Assembly (NCBI GenBank): GCA_037903475.1 | Contig: JBAJFG010000073.1 | Coordinates: 1,116,001-1,180,000 of the forward strand | Direction of reading: 5' to 3' | Source of the DNA: Ancylostoma caninum | Lineage: Eukaryota > Nematoda > Chromadorea > Rhabditida > Ancylostomatidae | Length of the DNA stretch: 64,000 bases | In this document: positions 45,600 through 58,534 of the stretch, piece after piece | Position numbering within the stretch: position 1 is the first letter of the stretch | Layout: each line of letters begins with the position of its first letter | The notes under the pieces: generated by a model | Databases searched by the model: none | Told to the model about the DNA's origin: nothing | What the model saw: the letters and a program-made list of their open reading frames with translations, nothing else | Made by a program: the position numbers and the translations under genes

Positions 45600-46130
45600 C
45601 GCCCCGTATAAAGGCAATTCGTACTGGATGCGTGCGACTGACGCGCGTGCGTCTATATGATGAAGAGTAGGGCCCAGTCGCATCGTAGTCGCAGCTCAAA
45701 CGCACGCGTTTACGGCCTCGCGGCGGCCGCGCCTTCTTTTCATTGTGGATGTACATGCCGTGTTGACCGGTCTTTATGGAAAATCCCTCTCAAATGGATG
45801 CGTGCGACTGACGCGCGACTGACTCACGCAGCTAGTATAAATTGCCCCATATAATATGTTTTATCTAGGCGGAATAAAGACGCACTGTCAAATATGTGGG
45901 TGGGGTTTGGAAAGGGCAGGTAGATGCGTGCATTTGCGTCTATATAATGAAAATTAGACTCAGTTGCAGGTCTAACGCAGCCCTGACGCAGCTCAGACGC
46001 GACAAAGACGCACACGTTTGCGGCCTCATAGCGTCCGTGCGGGGTTTTCATTCAGGGTATGCATGTCATGTTGACCGGTGTTCATGGAAAATTCGCCAAA
46101 AATGGGTGCGTGCTCCTTCTGCCACTGAGC
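45600..46130 (+). repeat. diverged tandem pair of a CpG-rich unit upstream of the kinase gene
   Basis: Two units (about 45620-45850 and 45920-46130) share GATGCGTGC..., GCGTCTATAT.ATGAA, CACGCGTTT.CGGCCTC, and CATG.CGTGTTGACCGGT.TT.ATGGAAAAT. The function is unknown. It lies 230 bp upstream of the kinase start codon, so it overlaps the expected promoter region. Confidence 0.6.
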
Positions 46131-46403
46131 TTCTTTATATTTCCAAGTCACATTGTTCAAAGTCGAAAATCATCCGGTATTAAACACATCTTCCTACGTC
46201 AGCCGCTGTTAGGTGAGCCGCTGTTAAGTGTAGAGACAGAAATGTCGAGAATGTGGACGTACGACCCGTACCAACCGACGGTGTGTTGGGAGACTTCTAT
46301 CTACACTGGTAGTATCACATTGAGGCTGAGGAGGGGGGGGGGTCGTCGGATGCTCAGCTTGGCAGCATAACAAGGCTCAAATTAATATTCCCTCAACATA
46401 ATA

Positions 46404-47337
46404 TTAGGTTAAGGAATTATAAATGTCTGCTGCATTCGTTTTCCTTTCTTCCATTATTTTCCCCAGTGTCACTATTTTTGGCGGGGCTTGTGTATTCATT
46501 TGAAAGAACACTTCATGGCGCACCAGAAGATATGTGACTTGTTTGGTATCTACCGATGTTTCACTTTTGAAAAATTATTTTTCAAATGATGGCCCACCCA
46601 CTCAAGGCGGACATTGTAGATACGCGAGCCGCCATCATCCGAATCCTTCTCTGCCCTGTAAACAGCCGCCATTCCTTCGAAACCGTTATAGTGTCAGATA
46701 ATAGGAGTGTGTGTCTTGAGCACGCAGACAGAAAACCACACCTGCTCAGCGACGTACAGCAGCCTATTTCAGCACGTAAATCTGATGGTCACGAATGGAA
46801 AGTGACACTGCGTTTGCGGTAAAATACAGATGAAAGGAATGTTCCAATCAAGTATGATGAATCCTGGTCAGGAGTTTACTCCTGATCCCTCTGCGCCATA
46901 TCAGGACCGCTTGGACCAAGACCTCCATCGTCATGGTATCGAAACGTCGGCTACAAAACTTATCCACGACAAGGTCAAAACGAAACATCGCGAAAATGAC
47001 CTAGAAGAGAACCAAAAAATAAGGTTGGGGAGCTCTTCCTCACCCGCCTTCTAGTACAGGATGGCACTATCAGACTGGCACCCGTTCCTGCCGATGCAGT
47101 GTTCATTGAAGGAGAAGAACTTTAAAAACTTCGGTGGAACTAAAATTTGGGTGGGTCGCTACGGCATCTCAAGGCTCTATGATTTTGTCGCGGAGGGCAC
47201 TCGTTCATTCTTTGGAGGAAGTAGAAGGTTCATGCAACAATTTGGGAAATACTCCCTGGATGAAGTTCTTCTAATATTGTCGTGGTAGTGTTTTTTAATT
47301 TGAAGCTCAAACGGACATTTATAATTCCCCAACCTAA
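46404..47337. mobile_element. element with a third kind of mariner-type end
   Basis: 934 bp with inverted ends TTAGGTTAAGGAATTATAAA and TTAGGTTGGGGAATTATAAA and TA on both sides (46402-46403, 47338-47339). It is shorter than a full mariner. Plus-strand frames at 46586-46822, 46830-47054 and 47061-47288 show no transposase motif, so it is probably non-autonomous or internally deleted. Confidence 0.78.
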
Positions 47338-47339
47338 TA

Positions 47340-49011
47340 TAATCGCTGTTTTTCCGCAAAAGGCTAAATGCAACATGGATGCCGGCCTCGGGCCGAAAAG
47401 CCAAAATACTCCCAGCATATTCTTCCTCCCTTTTCCGACTATAGGCAACCTTTTAACTAATTCCGGGGGAAAATCTGTGAATGTATCGCCAAGCTAAATT
47501 TTTACCAGCGAAATTTACAGGCGATCCGATTTTTCCACCACATGTATTTTTTCCACCACTGGGCCACAAAAAATGCAGTTTGCTATGCAGGTGCTGCATT
47601 TACTATCGATTATGTAATAGAACTATACTACTACGTACTCTTACAATTTTCCGTGAATTCGAGTTGTTATTCCTCCAGGTATTTTTAAATAAATCACTCA
47701 CTTCCGCACACTACAGATCTTTAAAAAACTAAAGCCAATGCAATTCGCTGCTTAATGTGTATCTATTGTGAACTTTGTTATTCATATCGTTTATTCAATA
47801 TTCACTCTTAAGTAAAACCTCACCATAACAAAGATAAAATGCTTGAAAACCCGGCAACTAACAACAGGAATGAGGTCATGAGGTTCAATTCTCTACATAT
47901 TCCATTTTTTAAAGGGGCAAGAAACAGACTGACTAACTGTTTTCACAGGGGACATGGTTGATAATGCTGGACAATTAAGATCTATGACGGAGATCTACTT
48001 CTTGGTAATGCTGCCTAATATTTTGAGATTGAGTGCGAAACTGATATCATTTGTGGACAAATGTGTGCGTGTATGTGCGGATCCGAATGGAGCAGAGGTC
48101 CATGAGAGCTGATCGACGCCTTATTATTGGAAGAGACTGGCGTCGATGCGTACGGGTTGTGAGCAAATCAGATGTTTGAAGGCGCTCACGTCGACACCGG
48201 CCAGGTCGTCTGGGAATCTCTGAAAGATGAGAAATATGGGTAATATTCACTTGATGGAATGAACAAAACTCTTCGAACACGGGTAGAATTTTTTTTGCAA
48301 GTGCTTCCTCAGATTTTATGAAATGTACTCTCTTTGATTTCGAAAATCCCAGAAAACGTCATCGTTTGATATCCATTTAGTTACCTTTTACTTATTCACA
48401 TGATCGTTTTCATTCTGTGTTTTTGTCTATAGTGCGCCATTTTGTTGACGTATTATATAACCAGTCTGTCCGTCCGGCTAACGCCGGACTTCCAGACTTC
48501 TCCTAATGCTCGCTTCGCTCGCACTTCTTTGTGTTCTTCTCGAAGGACTAATAACTATGCCATACTTTCCAATATTGCCCTCCGTCTCGTCTTCTTAGCT
48601 CTCCCCAGTTTGGCGCTTCACCATGCAAGGAAGATTAACCATATTCCTTAGAGAAATTTTCTTTCGCTTGATAGGAATGGCTAAATGTAGCTACTATGAC
48701 CGGATCAACACGGTATAACCACACAAAATGGTTCATTCCTTATGTTTGCTTTGGTTGATCAGGTGATAAGAGTACTCCGAACATATAAAAGAAGAGGGTG
48801 CGGTGTGCCTCGACAGAATGGGATGAGTATAAGGTGAGCACAACGCGGAAGGGGACGTGATGGCGACAGAATCATGGATGTTACATTGCTCGCTGCTGAA
48901 CTCAAGAATTTGCGCTACTATGGGTAGACTCTAGCAACACAATCGAGGTCTATCTCATAGCAGTTTCAATGCATTCTTATCAGGACGGACCCATCTTTAG
49001 GAGTATCCCCA
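47340..49011. other. no confident gene
   Basis: AT-rich, with short frames. A minus-strand stretch after the acceptor CTCATCTTTCAG (about 48222) stays open for 30 to 60 codons in two frames, but no partner exon was found. The TTCGCTCGC palindrome near 48515 is the only other notable word. Confidence 0.4.
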
Positions 49012-50000
49012 GTTTTGGATGCAGATGCACCCTTATCACACAGTGGGACTCATCTCCAAGCGTTTCTACACTCCCTGGCGCCGGCGCACCCTTATCACAG
49101 CGGTCGACCCGTCTTCCCCACTTCTGAGCTCCGGCGCACCCTTATCACAGCGGTGGACCCGTCTCAACCCCCCTTCCGGGCGCCGGCGCACCCTTATCAC
49201 AGCAGTGGACCCGTCTCTCCACTTCTCGGCACCGGCGCACCTTTATCGCAGGCGCTTCCCCACATTTGGACGCCAGCGCACCCTTATCACACCGCTGGAC
49301 CCGACTCCAGGCGTTCCCCACTTCTGGGCGCCGGCGCACCCTTATCACACCGCTGGACCCGACTCCAGGCGTTTCCCCACTTTTGGACGCCGGCGCACAT
49401 TTATCACACCGTTGGACCCGACTCCAGGCGTTTCCCCACTTTTGGACGCCGGCGCACCCTTATCACACCGCTGGACCCGACTCCAGGCGTCTCCCCACAT
49501 TTGGACGCCGGCGCACCCTTATCACAGACCCGACTCCACTTCTTGTGGGCGCCGGCGCATCTCACCCTCAGATCCGATTCTAGGCGTTTCCCAACTTTTA
49601 GACGCCGCTGCACCCTTATCACACCGCTGGACCCGACTCCAGGCGTTTCCCAACTTGTGGACGCCGGTGCACCCTTATCACACCGCTGGACCCGACTCCA
49701 GGCGTTTCCCAACTTTTAGACGCCGCTGCACCCTTATCACACCGCTGGACCCGACTCCAGGCGTTTCCCAACTCGTGGACGCCGGCGCACCCTTATCACA
49801 CCGCTGGACCCGACTCCAGGCGTTTCCCCACATTTGGACGCCGGCGCACCCTTATCACACCGCTGGACCCGACTCCAGGCATTTCCTCACATTTGGACGC
49901 CGGCGCACCCTTATCACACCGCTGGACCCGACTCCAGGCGTTTCCCCACATTTGGACGCCGGCGCACTCCTACAGCAACAGTGGACCCGTCGTAGAGCAT
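49012..50000 (+). repeat. 59-bp minisatellite, about 17 units
   Basis: Unit GGACGCCGGCGCACCCTTATCACACCGCTGGACCC...CAGGCGTTTCCCCACATTT is repeated with high identity in the centre and more divergence at the edges. Because 59 is not a multiple of three, the reading frame rotates at each unit. Two plus-strand frames stay open over most of the array (331 and 234 codons) because the unit lacks plus-strand stops in those registers. There is no start context or splice signal that would make it a gene. Confidence 0.95.
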
Positions 50001-53000
50001 TTTCTTCGGTCTAGGCCACGTCCTCGAATTTCGTTTCACACACACACGCACACACACACGTGACAGACTAAGCCCTTTATTATAAGTCATGATAAATAAA
50101 CGAACAAATAAACAAATAAATACAGAAGAAATGGACTCCAGCGTAGAACCGTCTAATTTATGTGGAATAGAGCCTATATTTCCACCATTTTCGAGGCCAA
50201 TTTTCTCCTCTAAACTTGTGTCAACTGCAGTTCAACTACAGTTATGGATGAAAATTTGTGGAAGGAAAGGATGAAGGGAGGGGGAGAAAAGGATGGGGAT
50301 GGACGCCTTCTCGACACATCCACTACTCCCATGCGACTTCACCCGTGCGCATTTTAGACGGACGCACGCATCGAGTGTCCATATATAGTCCTACGCCACT
50401 TCACCAGTGAGCGCCACACTTTCTCGCGGAAGGAATTGTATGTTTATGAGACTACCACTTGTCCCGCTTACAAGCTTAGAGAAACTGTGACGATGCTGTG
50501 ATTGGATAACGGTACAAACATACTTTACCGCCTTTTTATTCTGTTGATCAATTCTGTGCTGTATCTTCATTTTTGAGGGATCCTTGCAACGTTTTTATAT
50601 TGCTTTTCGTTTAGATGTCTCGAGAAAAGGTGTCCAGCGCTGCGTTGAACCTCAAGGACTGCTTCGTAATAAAAATTCCTTGAGAAATTTTCAATGCGTA
50701 GTGATAGAATAGGAGTATATAACTGAAGCTCTTCTTCCTCGGTAAATAGGTTAAGTGCGAGGAATTGCTGCAAAGCAGTATAGGTCACAGTGAAAGGTCA
50801 CAACTTGCAATGTTTTCAGAACAAGTTCGAAGATTTTGCTTTTCTTGAAGTGCACCAAAGGCAAAAGAACAGTTTTGCTGCATCTCTCCTGCAAAAGTCG
50901 TCCAAGAAAGTGCAGTGCATGGTGTGCACAGCTTGGCACGGAACAGAGGTAGACTACCAGTTCTGTCCGAACCCATTTTGCACTTGTCGCTCCTTGATTC
51001 GCGCAATCATTCGCAATGTACGTACAAAGAGCGAACGCACTGATCTTCCCGAACCCACCTCGTGCTGGATTCTTGGGAGTGAGGGATACAATGTTATTCA
51101 GCTATTTATGTCAACAAGGGAGTTTCTCTCAAACGGGGAAGTCACGAGTCTTTACAGCCTCGCCGGCTAGTCGATCCGCGCACGCGGTTTTCGGCGCGTT
51201 CAGCGCTGAACGCTGTGCACTCATTCACCTTCAACAACAAAGTGTTTACTCGATGTTGGTGTTGTTGACGTTGAGGTTCAGCGGTAAACAGCCACGACGA
51301 GATATCGCGTCGCGCTCTGCCGGACGTCGCTTCTCGACGAACACGCGCTGCTCTCAAGGTTACCTGGCCGTACCATGCGCGCCGGCTACAGCTGATTCTG
51401 CGGCAGAAAAACGCTCGTCTCGAAAAAAAACCGCGTTCGGTGTGTTTGATCGCTAACCAAGGCTAGCACAAAAGCAACAAGTGCGGCATTACAAAAAAAG
51501 CTTTTGACAAAGAGCCAGGGGGCTTACATGCCTATTGGGTCACTAGAAAATTACTTTTATCAAGTACGGTACTCCAGTTTATGGTATTTTCCTTGAGATT
51601 TTGAGTGCTCTTTACAAATGTTTAACGATAGATTCCTTATAGAGTACATTTTCCCACTAATTCTCATACGCATTTGTTGAGTAGCCTTCGTAACCCTTTT
51701 TTTGGCTTTTCCCACCCGCCTCCCCCCCCCCTCCCCCCACTAAACCACTTTCCTGGGAATCTAAAAATTTCAAGATACCTTCATGAAATAGATGTTGCTC
51801 TTGTGTCAACTTCTTTTGGGATACTTCCTTTATGTACATTTTCCCCAATTTTACGAAGTCAATTTGAACATTAATCAATATGCTGAATTCTTACTGGCCA
51901 CACCTCTTTTACATCCTCCCCCTTTTCCCGGATATTGACAGAATTTTCATTATTGGTCGTGATATGATTTTCTGTACGACTTTTACTGATTTTTTAGAGG
52001 TTAATTGCCGAATTTTGTGGCCACGTCAATTTTTGCCTTTAGAACGATGAACCCTATGGGCTTGGCAACCTGTGTGAAGTCCTGGTATTGGCCAAACGGA
52101 AAAAAACCACAACTGGAAATTCGGTAATGCTAAATATCAACTATAATACTTTCAGAAATTCAGCACACTCATTAAATACTCGAAAATCCCGCACAGCATC
52201 ACCCAATTAATCCTTCGAATTTGGTAAAGTGAATCCTTTGCATCAGTGCACTGCATCAAAATTATGGGATTTTGGAAATTTTTTGGAAACATGGAAAAAA
52301 CCAAAATGATAACCAGTACCAATTTCAAAGCGAGGTTTTATACTAATTTGGTCTTCTAAATCTGCACTTCTCTCGCCGAACACACCTCCACCAACCCATC
52401 CATTTCGACTTTCCCTGAGTACGCGCATGAATGCTAATTACCGATTTGTCTAGCAGAACTCCTTTCGTTACATGGAGATTTGGTTCATTTGTATACTGAA
52501 GGTGAGATGGAGTCATATTTGTTCCATACTAGCTCGCAAGAGGCTCGTGCGGGACTCAAGAATAAAAAGCCCAATATTTGACTTGAAGATGCTGTTTACC
52601 CGGAGATAATCTGGACTTAGAAGGAAAGAGTCATGGAAGGAATTATTGGAAGGTTAAAGAGAGAGTGATTGATAGCAGTGCTGAAGATAAAGATACGGAA
52701 GGAGTGTAAGCGTTGCGGAAATCGGCACGATTCATCCTACTAGGCTATACATCAATGAGTTGTTTGAAGACACACCTATGATCCTGTGTATATGAACTAG
52801 AGGGTCCTATACATTAATCCAAGTATAATCCAGCTCCATACAATCCAAGTACCTTCCAAAATGTGCCAGCAAAACGCTCCCTCGCGCCAATATTCCACCG
52901 GAAATAGCGATCCAAGAGCATAGAACATGGTCATCGAAGGCCGTGGCAGCGTTCTTAGATAGGAGCTACTTAGTGATGAGCGGGAAGTATCCACAAAAAC

Positions 53001-53944
53001 TCCTTCAAGTACACTTGCTGATTTCTAGGTTACGTAAACAGGACGCATCTGATAGTATGATGTGCAGGCCTACATGCGCTGTCTAAAGACGGTTAGCAGA
53101 GCCAAGTAATAGAGGTTCTACTAATAGTATGCCTTCAACTTGCATTTAGCAGCTTACTATACATGCTAGAGTATAGAGAAGATGATTTTTAGATTTCCAA
53201 TGGAATTTTTAGCACTTTTTTTCTTTTTGCTGATTGCAATGTGAGATTAAGGAGCAAGAACGTAAAGACGAGTACATCTTATCCACCTGGATAAACGTGC
53301 ATTACAGAATCTGTTGCCGTGCTCTGCTTATCCTGCTATTCAGTAAAATTTATCCGTGTCTGTACTCGCTTCACTATCCTGCATTTTCAAGACGATAGAA
53401 GGAATTCTCTTTAACTCTGACCAAATTCCATTCTCTATTCGTCTCACTCGCACATTCTCGAAATACATGCGGCAGAAACCACTGATGTGGAATCACCAAG
53501 GCAGGTGAAGCCTCAACGAAATCACTTGCGAAAGTTGGTGGAATGCCAATAAAGTAAGTGGTGAGTAGGTTTCTTTGTAGATTATAAAGCATAAATGGTG
53601 GACACAGAAAGTGTGGGGCTGAGATGGGGATTATTCAAAATTGGTTTGTAGAATAGACAACGTTTTATTGGTCCACTTTAACAGTGGTAAAACTACCAAT
53701 TTTTTTTTGAACAGGGCATGCCCTCATCCCCCACCCCACCGCACCTCCACCCACCCGGTAAGAGTTTCTGTACCCATCGATAATCAAAACAGCTCCCATT
53801 TTCATTGCACTTTATATATCTATTGTAAATATCACCATTAGTTCCAATTTTTCTTTTTTTTTTTTGTTAGCGTCTGTCCAAAAAATTAAATTTTTCGTCA
53901 CCGCGGCAAAGTTAGGCATTCCATTCCTATTTTTGTGCCTTTCA
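50001..53944. other. no confident gene; low-complexity tracts
   Basis: Contains a short CACACGCACACAC run (50036), a C-rich run (51720-51740), and a GACGCACGCATCG word like those at 45.7 kb (50365). Open frames at 50790-51170 (with CMVCTAW and FCPNPFCTC) and at 51016-51456 overlap in different frames, and neither has splice or family support. A 73-codon minus-strand frame at 50567-50788 (TEEEELQLY) is also unassigned. Confidence 0.4.
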
Positions 53945-55845
53945 TCATTCATTAGGCCCTAAGAATCTTTTGTTCCTCACCTCATTACTGTGTGGTGCAG
54001 AGGGCGGTAGATGGTACATGTAGCCGCATCTGTACTGCGGCATCCCGGTGTTCAGCTGTGGCTTCACATCCACCTTCTCGTCGGGTTCGTCGAGTCTCTG
54101 CTCGAGTTCCATCACTTGGGAGACGTAATCCACAAGTATCTGGAATAAATCTTTTTTGAAGATCTCTTTTCCATGGCACTGGGGTCGAAATCCCTTCATG
54201 CGCTCTGCCCAGCACCACATAACTGGTATCTTTTCTTTCGCGACTGCCGAGAAAAAACCGGTTTTCGCAGCGGAAAAAAGCGGTACCATCCAGTGCCATT
54301 CGCGCAGCTGCTAATCATAAAAGTTGACCACTGCTGGTCGACGACGTTTCAGAACGAAAAACGATTTTCTTATGGAGATTTTCATAGAACGAAGGGGAAC
54401 GCATCGCAATGTGTAACAGGCAGTAAAAGGTACGACTTATTACGTAATCGCGATGAGAAATTCGTCCCGTTTGGGACAAAATGAAGAAATTAGTGGAAAT
54501 TAGTCTCACCCTGAAAGCGTTCCTCTCGGAGCTGATGGACGGCACAAAACGGCGGAGACGCTCGAAAATCTGTATGTCTCGCGAGGTTCGCATGGCCGGG
54601 TGAGGAGAATCGGGTAGTGAGCTGGAAATTACTAGACTGGCTATTCCCTCGTTATTTTCGGCGAAAAAATTTCGTTTTCCAACGTTTTCTCACCTTACTG
54701 AGCTTGGGCTTGGTTGTGAGCAATCCGATGAGCACGTGGATCCACCACTGAGACGTCGAACACGGTAAGGGTGATGACGGGATGAGGGCTGAAAAATGAG
54801 AGTTACAATATATACCCGAGGTTTTCCAAGAAATACTAGCCTTAAAGTCAATAATTCGACCAGTTTAACAACGCTGATGAACCTGAGAAAATTTGAATCT
54901 CATGTTTTTGGAAAAAGTTCTCTTTTTCTGTTCGTTTTCGCAACTTGCGGCGAGAGATCTCAAGACGTTCGCATAAAAACTGCACGAAAAACGCGTCGTT
55001 TTTGTGCGGTTCGGTTTGAACTAGCCAAGATCTTTGAGCGTTCCGATTTCATGACGGCCACCTCGCATTCTGGAACTCTGGAGGAAATATCGAAAGCGAT
55101 CTTAAAAATTTTCTCTTTGCAAGTGCTTAGGTGGGACACATTACCTTATTTTTTAGCCTAATTGAAGCATTCAGAGCCCTAATTCCCTTGATTTGCCAAT
55201 GTCGCCGTCGATAAAGTCATGATTGGTCCTCTGTACTTTAAAGAGACACTCAAAGAACAACCATTGCAAGTTACTCGTGATTACTGGTACCTGTGAAACT
55301 GTACTGGACTAAAGGTGGACAGTCATCACTGTGAGAAGGGCCAGAGATCTGTGTTGGGATTCGTGAACCTGTAACCTGTCCTGTATGCACCACTGAGATT
55401 ACCCAAAGTAAACATGTTGACATCCATCTTAACGGCGGGTAAATTTGTATGTTATTAGCTCGTTTACCCTAGGTAATCTCAATGACGCATGTGGCCCCAG
55501 GGAAGGTTTTGTTCTTCCCACTTGTCCAAAATAGACGATATTCTCAAGCAAATGTGATGGATTGCATAATCTCTGCAGCCTGAGGCGGGTCAGTCGCACT
55601 AATAAATGTAATCGTTCCTGTCTAGGAACCCCCTCCCCCCCCCCCCCTCCCACCTTGAGGAGACGGCGACTGGGAGATGGGAACCTTCCCGCGTTGCAAA
55701 AGTTGCTACACTAGCATGAGTTCAGGAACGATTGGTTTCTGCCTCAATCCAGAGATCTGCCGCTCACCTTATCCCAATCGAGAATCAGCCGGGTTCTCTC
55801 CCGAATAGCAGCTCCAGCGGTGGGAGATCTGGTCGACTTCTGCAT
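53945..55845 (-). CDS. putative helix-loop-helix protein, four exons
   Basis: Exons on the minus strand are 55845-55768, 54788-54694, 54621-54510 and 54139-53981; a stop at 53945 follows if the last donor (GTGAGG at 53980) is not used. Acceptors are ATTTTTCAG, AATTTCCAG and TTATTCCAG, and phases agree. The protein has 148 residues, or 159 with read-through. Residues about 80-125 give two amphipathic helices: DIQIFERLRRFVPSIS, a short loop SERNAF, then RILVDYVSQVMELEQRL. This resembles the HLH dimerisation domain of Id-type factors, which lack a basic DNA-binding region; the preceding sequence (SLPDSPHPAMRTSR) is not a typical basic region. The N-terminus is basic and Ser-rich. An Id-like role in blocking other HLH factors is inference; the family assignment rests on pattern only. 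Confidence 0.55.
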
Positions 55846-56850
55846 GGTGCGATGTTGAGCCGTTCGTTGAGGAGGTGATAGTTGCGAGATCCGGGTCTTC
55901 TCGGAAACAACAAAGACGATCTACAGCGCTGCTACGGCGAAACGAAAGCGTGTGCCGCTGCCAAATTTAGGGAGTAGGTGTGGTGTATGTGCAGAAGAGT
56001 GATGTTGGCTGGACGGTAACGTGAAAGATATTCGCTGTGCCAGGAAGCACCGGCCTCCTCGCCGGCATCGTCAGCGCCTCTCCATCGCTCAGCGAACACT
56101 TTCCCCCCAATCACGTCCGATTCCTCTCGTCATCGCGTGCGTTCTCGTCGTTCATCGTCGGTTTTGCACCGTACTATCTCGTTTTTCCGCTCGCCAACCG
56201 CCACCTCTCAAGGCCATACCCAATACCCGAAAAACGCGCGGAGCCGTGTGTATGTGCCCGACCAAGCTGTATTTCAAGAAGAACAGCATCGCTCGTTCAA
56301 AATTATCACGTACGGGAACGAACGTGCCACGGCCAACTGATACGGGGTGTTACCGAAGTCGGGTAACGTGGCTCCAAAGTGCAAGGTACCATCTTCCGGC
56401 CAGCAGCCACTCGAAGGCGCTGCGAAACGGTGAGCCACCGTAATGCTGCCGGAAGCGACGTCCACGAAGGAAGGCTCAATCAGGGCAGCAAAAGTGAGGC
56501 GCTGCAGTATCATGGAAATAATGTGTGATGATGTCCTGGCTAACAAAGGATATCCAGGAAAACCAGATTAGAAGGGACTACATAGCCGCAGAAAGCGTCG
56601 CTTAATGAGTAGATTTTGGTTATATATGGAGAGAACTCGTACGGCCTCAGGTTATCTTGGGTTACCTCGCGCTAACCAGTCACTCTAAATCGCTCCATTA
56701 TCTAATCTGCAAACAGTAAGGACACTTTTATCTCTATTACCTCTTCTGCTTATATCTATAGATAGAGTGCAGGAAAAGTATAGGTGGTTTTCATTAATGT
56801 TTCTGTGCGTTTTTCAAATGATGTGGAATTATTCTCTGTATATTTTGGGT
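55846..56850. other. CpG-rich upstream region of the HLH-like gene; no second gene confirmed
   Basis: More GC-rich than its surroundings. A 140-codon plus-strand frame (56021-56443), two overlapping plus frames and a minus frame (56274-56546) all remain open here, as expected from composition, and none shows a recognised motif. Part of it is probably promoter for the minus-strand gene at 55845. Confidence 0.4.
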
Positions 56851-56859
56851 GAGGAGCAC

Positions 56860-56956
56860 TATACCTGGAGAGGGCGGCGCGGAGAAGCTCTGGGATTGGT
56901 CAATTTACGCAACCCGCCAGTCGAAGAGCTCCGTGGCACCGCCCTTTCCAGGTATA
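56860..56956. repeat. 97-bp MITE with TATACCTGG ends, copy 1
   Basis: The inverted ends TATACCTGGAGAGGGCGGCG and TATACCTGGAAAGGGCGGTG frame a short centre containing CAATTTACGCAACCCGCC. A diverged copy lies at 62716-62789. The outer TATA may include a TA or TTATA duplication. Confidence 0.7.
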
Positions 56957-56959
56957 ACT

Positions 56960-58240
56960 CTCTACACCCGTGTATTTGCACCGTGGTTGCCTTCCTGCGT
57001 CGTCTCCGTGTGTGTATCAAGAAAAAAGGAGACCGGACCGAAAATGAATGATAGAATATGTATTGTTTCCTGATTGTTAATCTTACTCAACGACAAATAT
57101 TGTAGCAGTTGTATCTGTGGCGTTGTAGGAATATGTTGTTGTTTTGCTGACTCTGTCAGCACAATATTACTAGCTCACTTTCCTAAATACTTTGTTTTAG
57201 TAATCATATAAAGTAGGAATAAAAACGGCTACCTTGGCTTTTTCCATTCAAACAGCCTATCTTGAAGGAAATGAATGTTAAGAAATTTTTTCGAATTGTG
57301 CTCCACGATTAGATTGGGTTTGTTGAATCAAAAGAAATTCATGAACATAGTAGATTCTTAAAAATGACAAACAATAGAAAATTCCCAGAAAAGCAGAAAA
57401 TAAAAAATTTTATGTCCCATACAAATATCATTACTAGTATTTTAGTAGTCTCTTATCTTTGCTAATACGTATGTAGCTTTTTTTTTTGTTTTTTCTTACC
57501 CAACTTTTTTGCCGCTAATCATCAGAACGTATTCCACCTCTATCACGATTTTCTAAATTGCAATCTCATTCCTCATTCTTTTCTCCGTCTGGTGGAAGGG
57601 ACAAAATAGAGGTTTGCCATTCATTCGTTTGTTTTTGCCATTATAAGAACAGAATCCTTTACAAGACTATTACTGTGTCGGCAAATTTTCCAGAAATCTT
57701 ACAAACACAGTACAATTTTGCGTTAGCCTATTTTTGCTTTATTTTTACCATCATTTGATATCTACTCACTTCTAATCTTTTGAATTTGGTGCTACACTTT
57801 CGCAACTTTCGAAATTCTATCCTCCTAGGTCTCATTTTTAGCGCAAACCCTTCATACTTCTCTCACACGCCCTCCTGCCATACTGAGTATAGACGCACAT
57901 TTGGGCAAAGTGAAGTCTCGAATATTTAGCCCCGAATATTCCGAGAACCGAAGTCGAAACAAGAAATTGATAGGTAGAAAGAAACCAATGTGCTTTAGCC
58001 ATTACTTAGCATGCTAACCACATTAGTAGCCCAATTCATGGCCACAATTACACCCATTTGCTTCATTTTCGCGCGGCGATCAGGTGATTTGCTGCAAAAT
58101 TGGCGTGTTCAGTTTTTCTGAAGGTCATCCAAGTGCTCTCGCTGATCCAGCGCCGGAGCTTCGAGACAGAAGGCATGTGTGAGGTGGTGGCTTACGGTGA
58201 CTGCGAGATTGTTATGTAGGAAATCTATCCACAGCGCTAT
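56960..58240. other. AT-rich, no gene seen
   Basis: Long T- and A-runs with only short chance frames. Nothing supportable. Confidence 0.5.
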
Positions 58241-58248
58241 CTATTTAC

Positions 58249-58425
58249 CAGTGGCGGGCGCAGAAACTGGGCGGGAGGGGGGGGGGGCGTGGGCGTGGGA
58301 AATAAATTACGTCTCCGCCGTTTTGGTGACCCAGACGGAAAATTAAACTAATAAAAGCACTAATTATAATAATAAATGATTGATAAAAATTACATTAAAA
58401 ATAATATTAAAAATAAACTTTACTT
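58249..58425. mobile_element. hAT-type MITE, 5'-end fragment related to 30537-30819
   Basis: Shares CAGTGGCGGGCGCAGAAA, GGGCGGGAGGGG, GTCTCCGCCGTTTTGG.GACCCAGACGGAAAAT and the AATAAT-rich part with the intact copy. The right inverted end is not found, so it is truncated. Confidence 0.75.
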
Positions 58426-58534
58426 ATTAACTTTTTCATTTATTAATCTCTTGCGTCACTGGTATGAAATTAGCATCTTTTAGCATCTTCTTAGGAAATG
58501 TGCATGGTTCTATGCTGTACATATAACGTATGTA

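Noticed and set aside
48130..48235. Possible terminal exon after CTCATCTTTCAG on the minus strand
   Set aside because: Open in two frames, but no upstream exon, no family and no way to choose the frame.
51016..51456. 146-codon plus-strand frame
   Set aside because: Overlaps another open frame (50790-51170) in a different register; Ala/Ser/Arg-rich composition follows from GC content; no family or splice support.
56021..56443. 140-codon plus-strand frame near the HLH-like gene
   Set aside because: GC-rich stretch with three overlapping open frames and no recognised motif; better seen as promoter-region composition.
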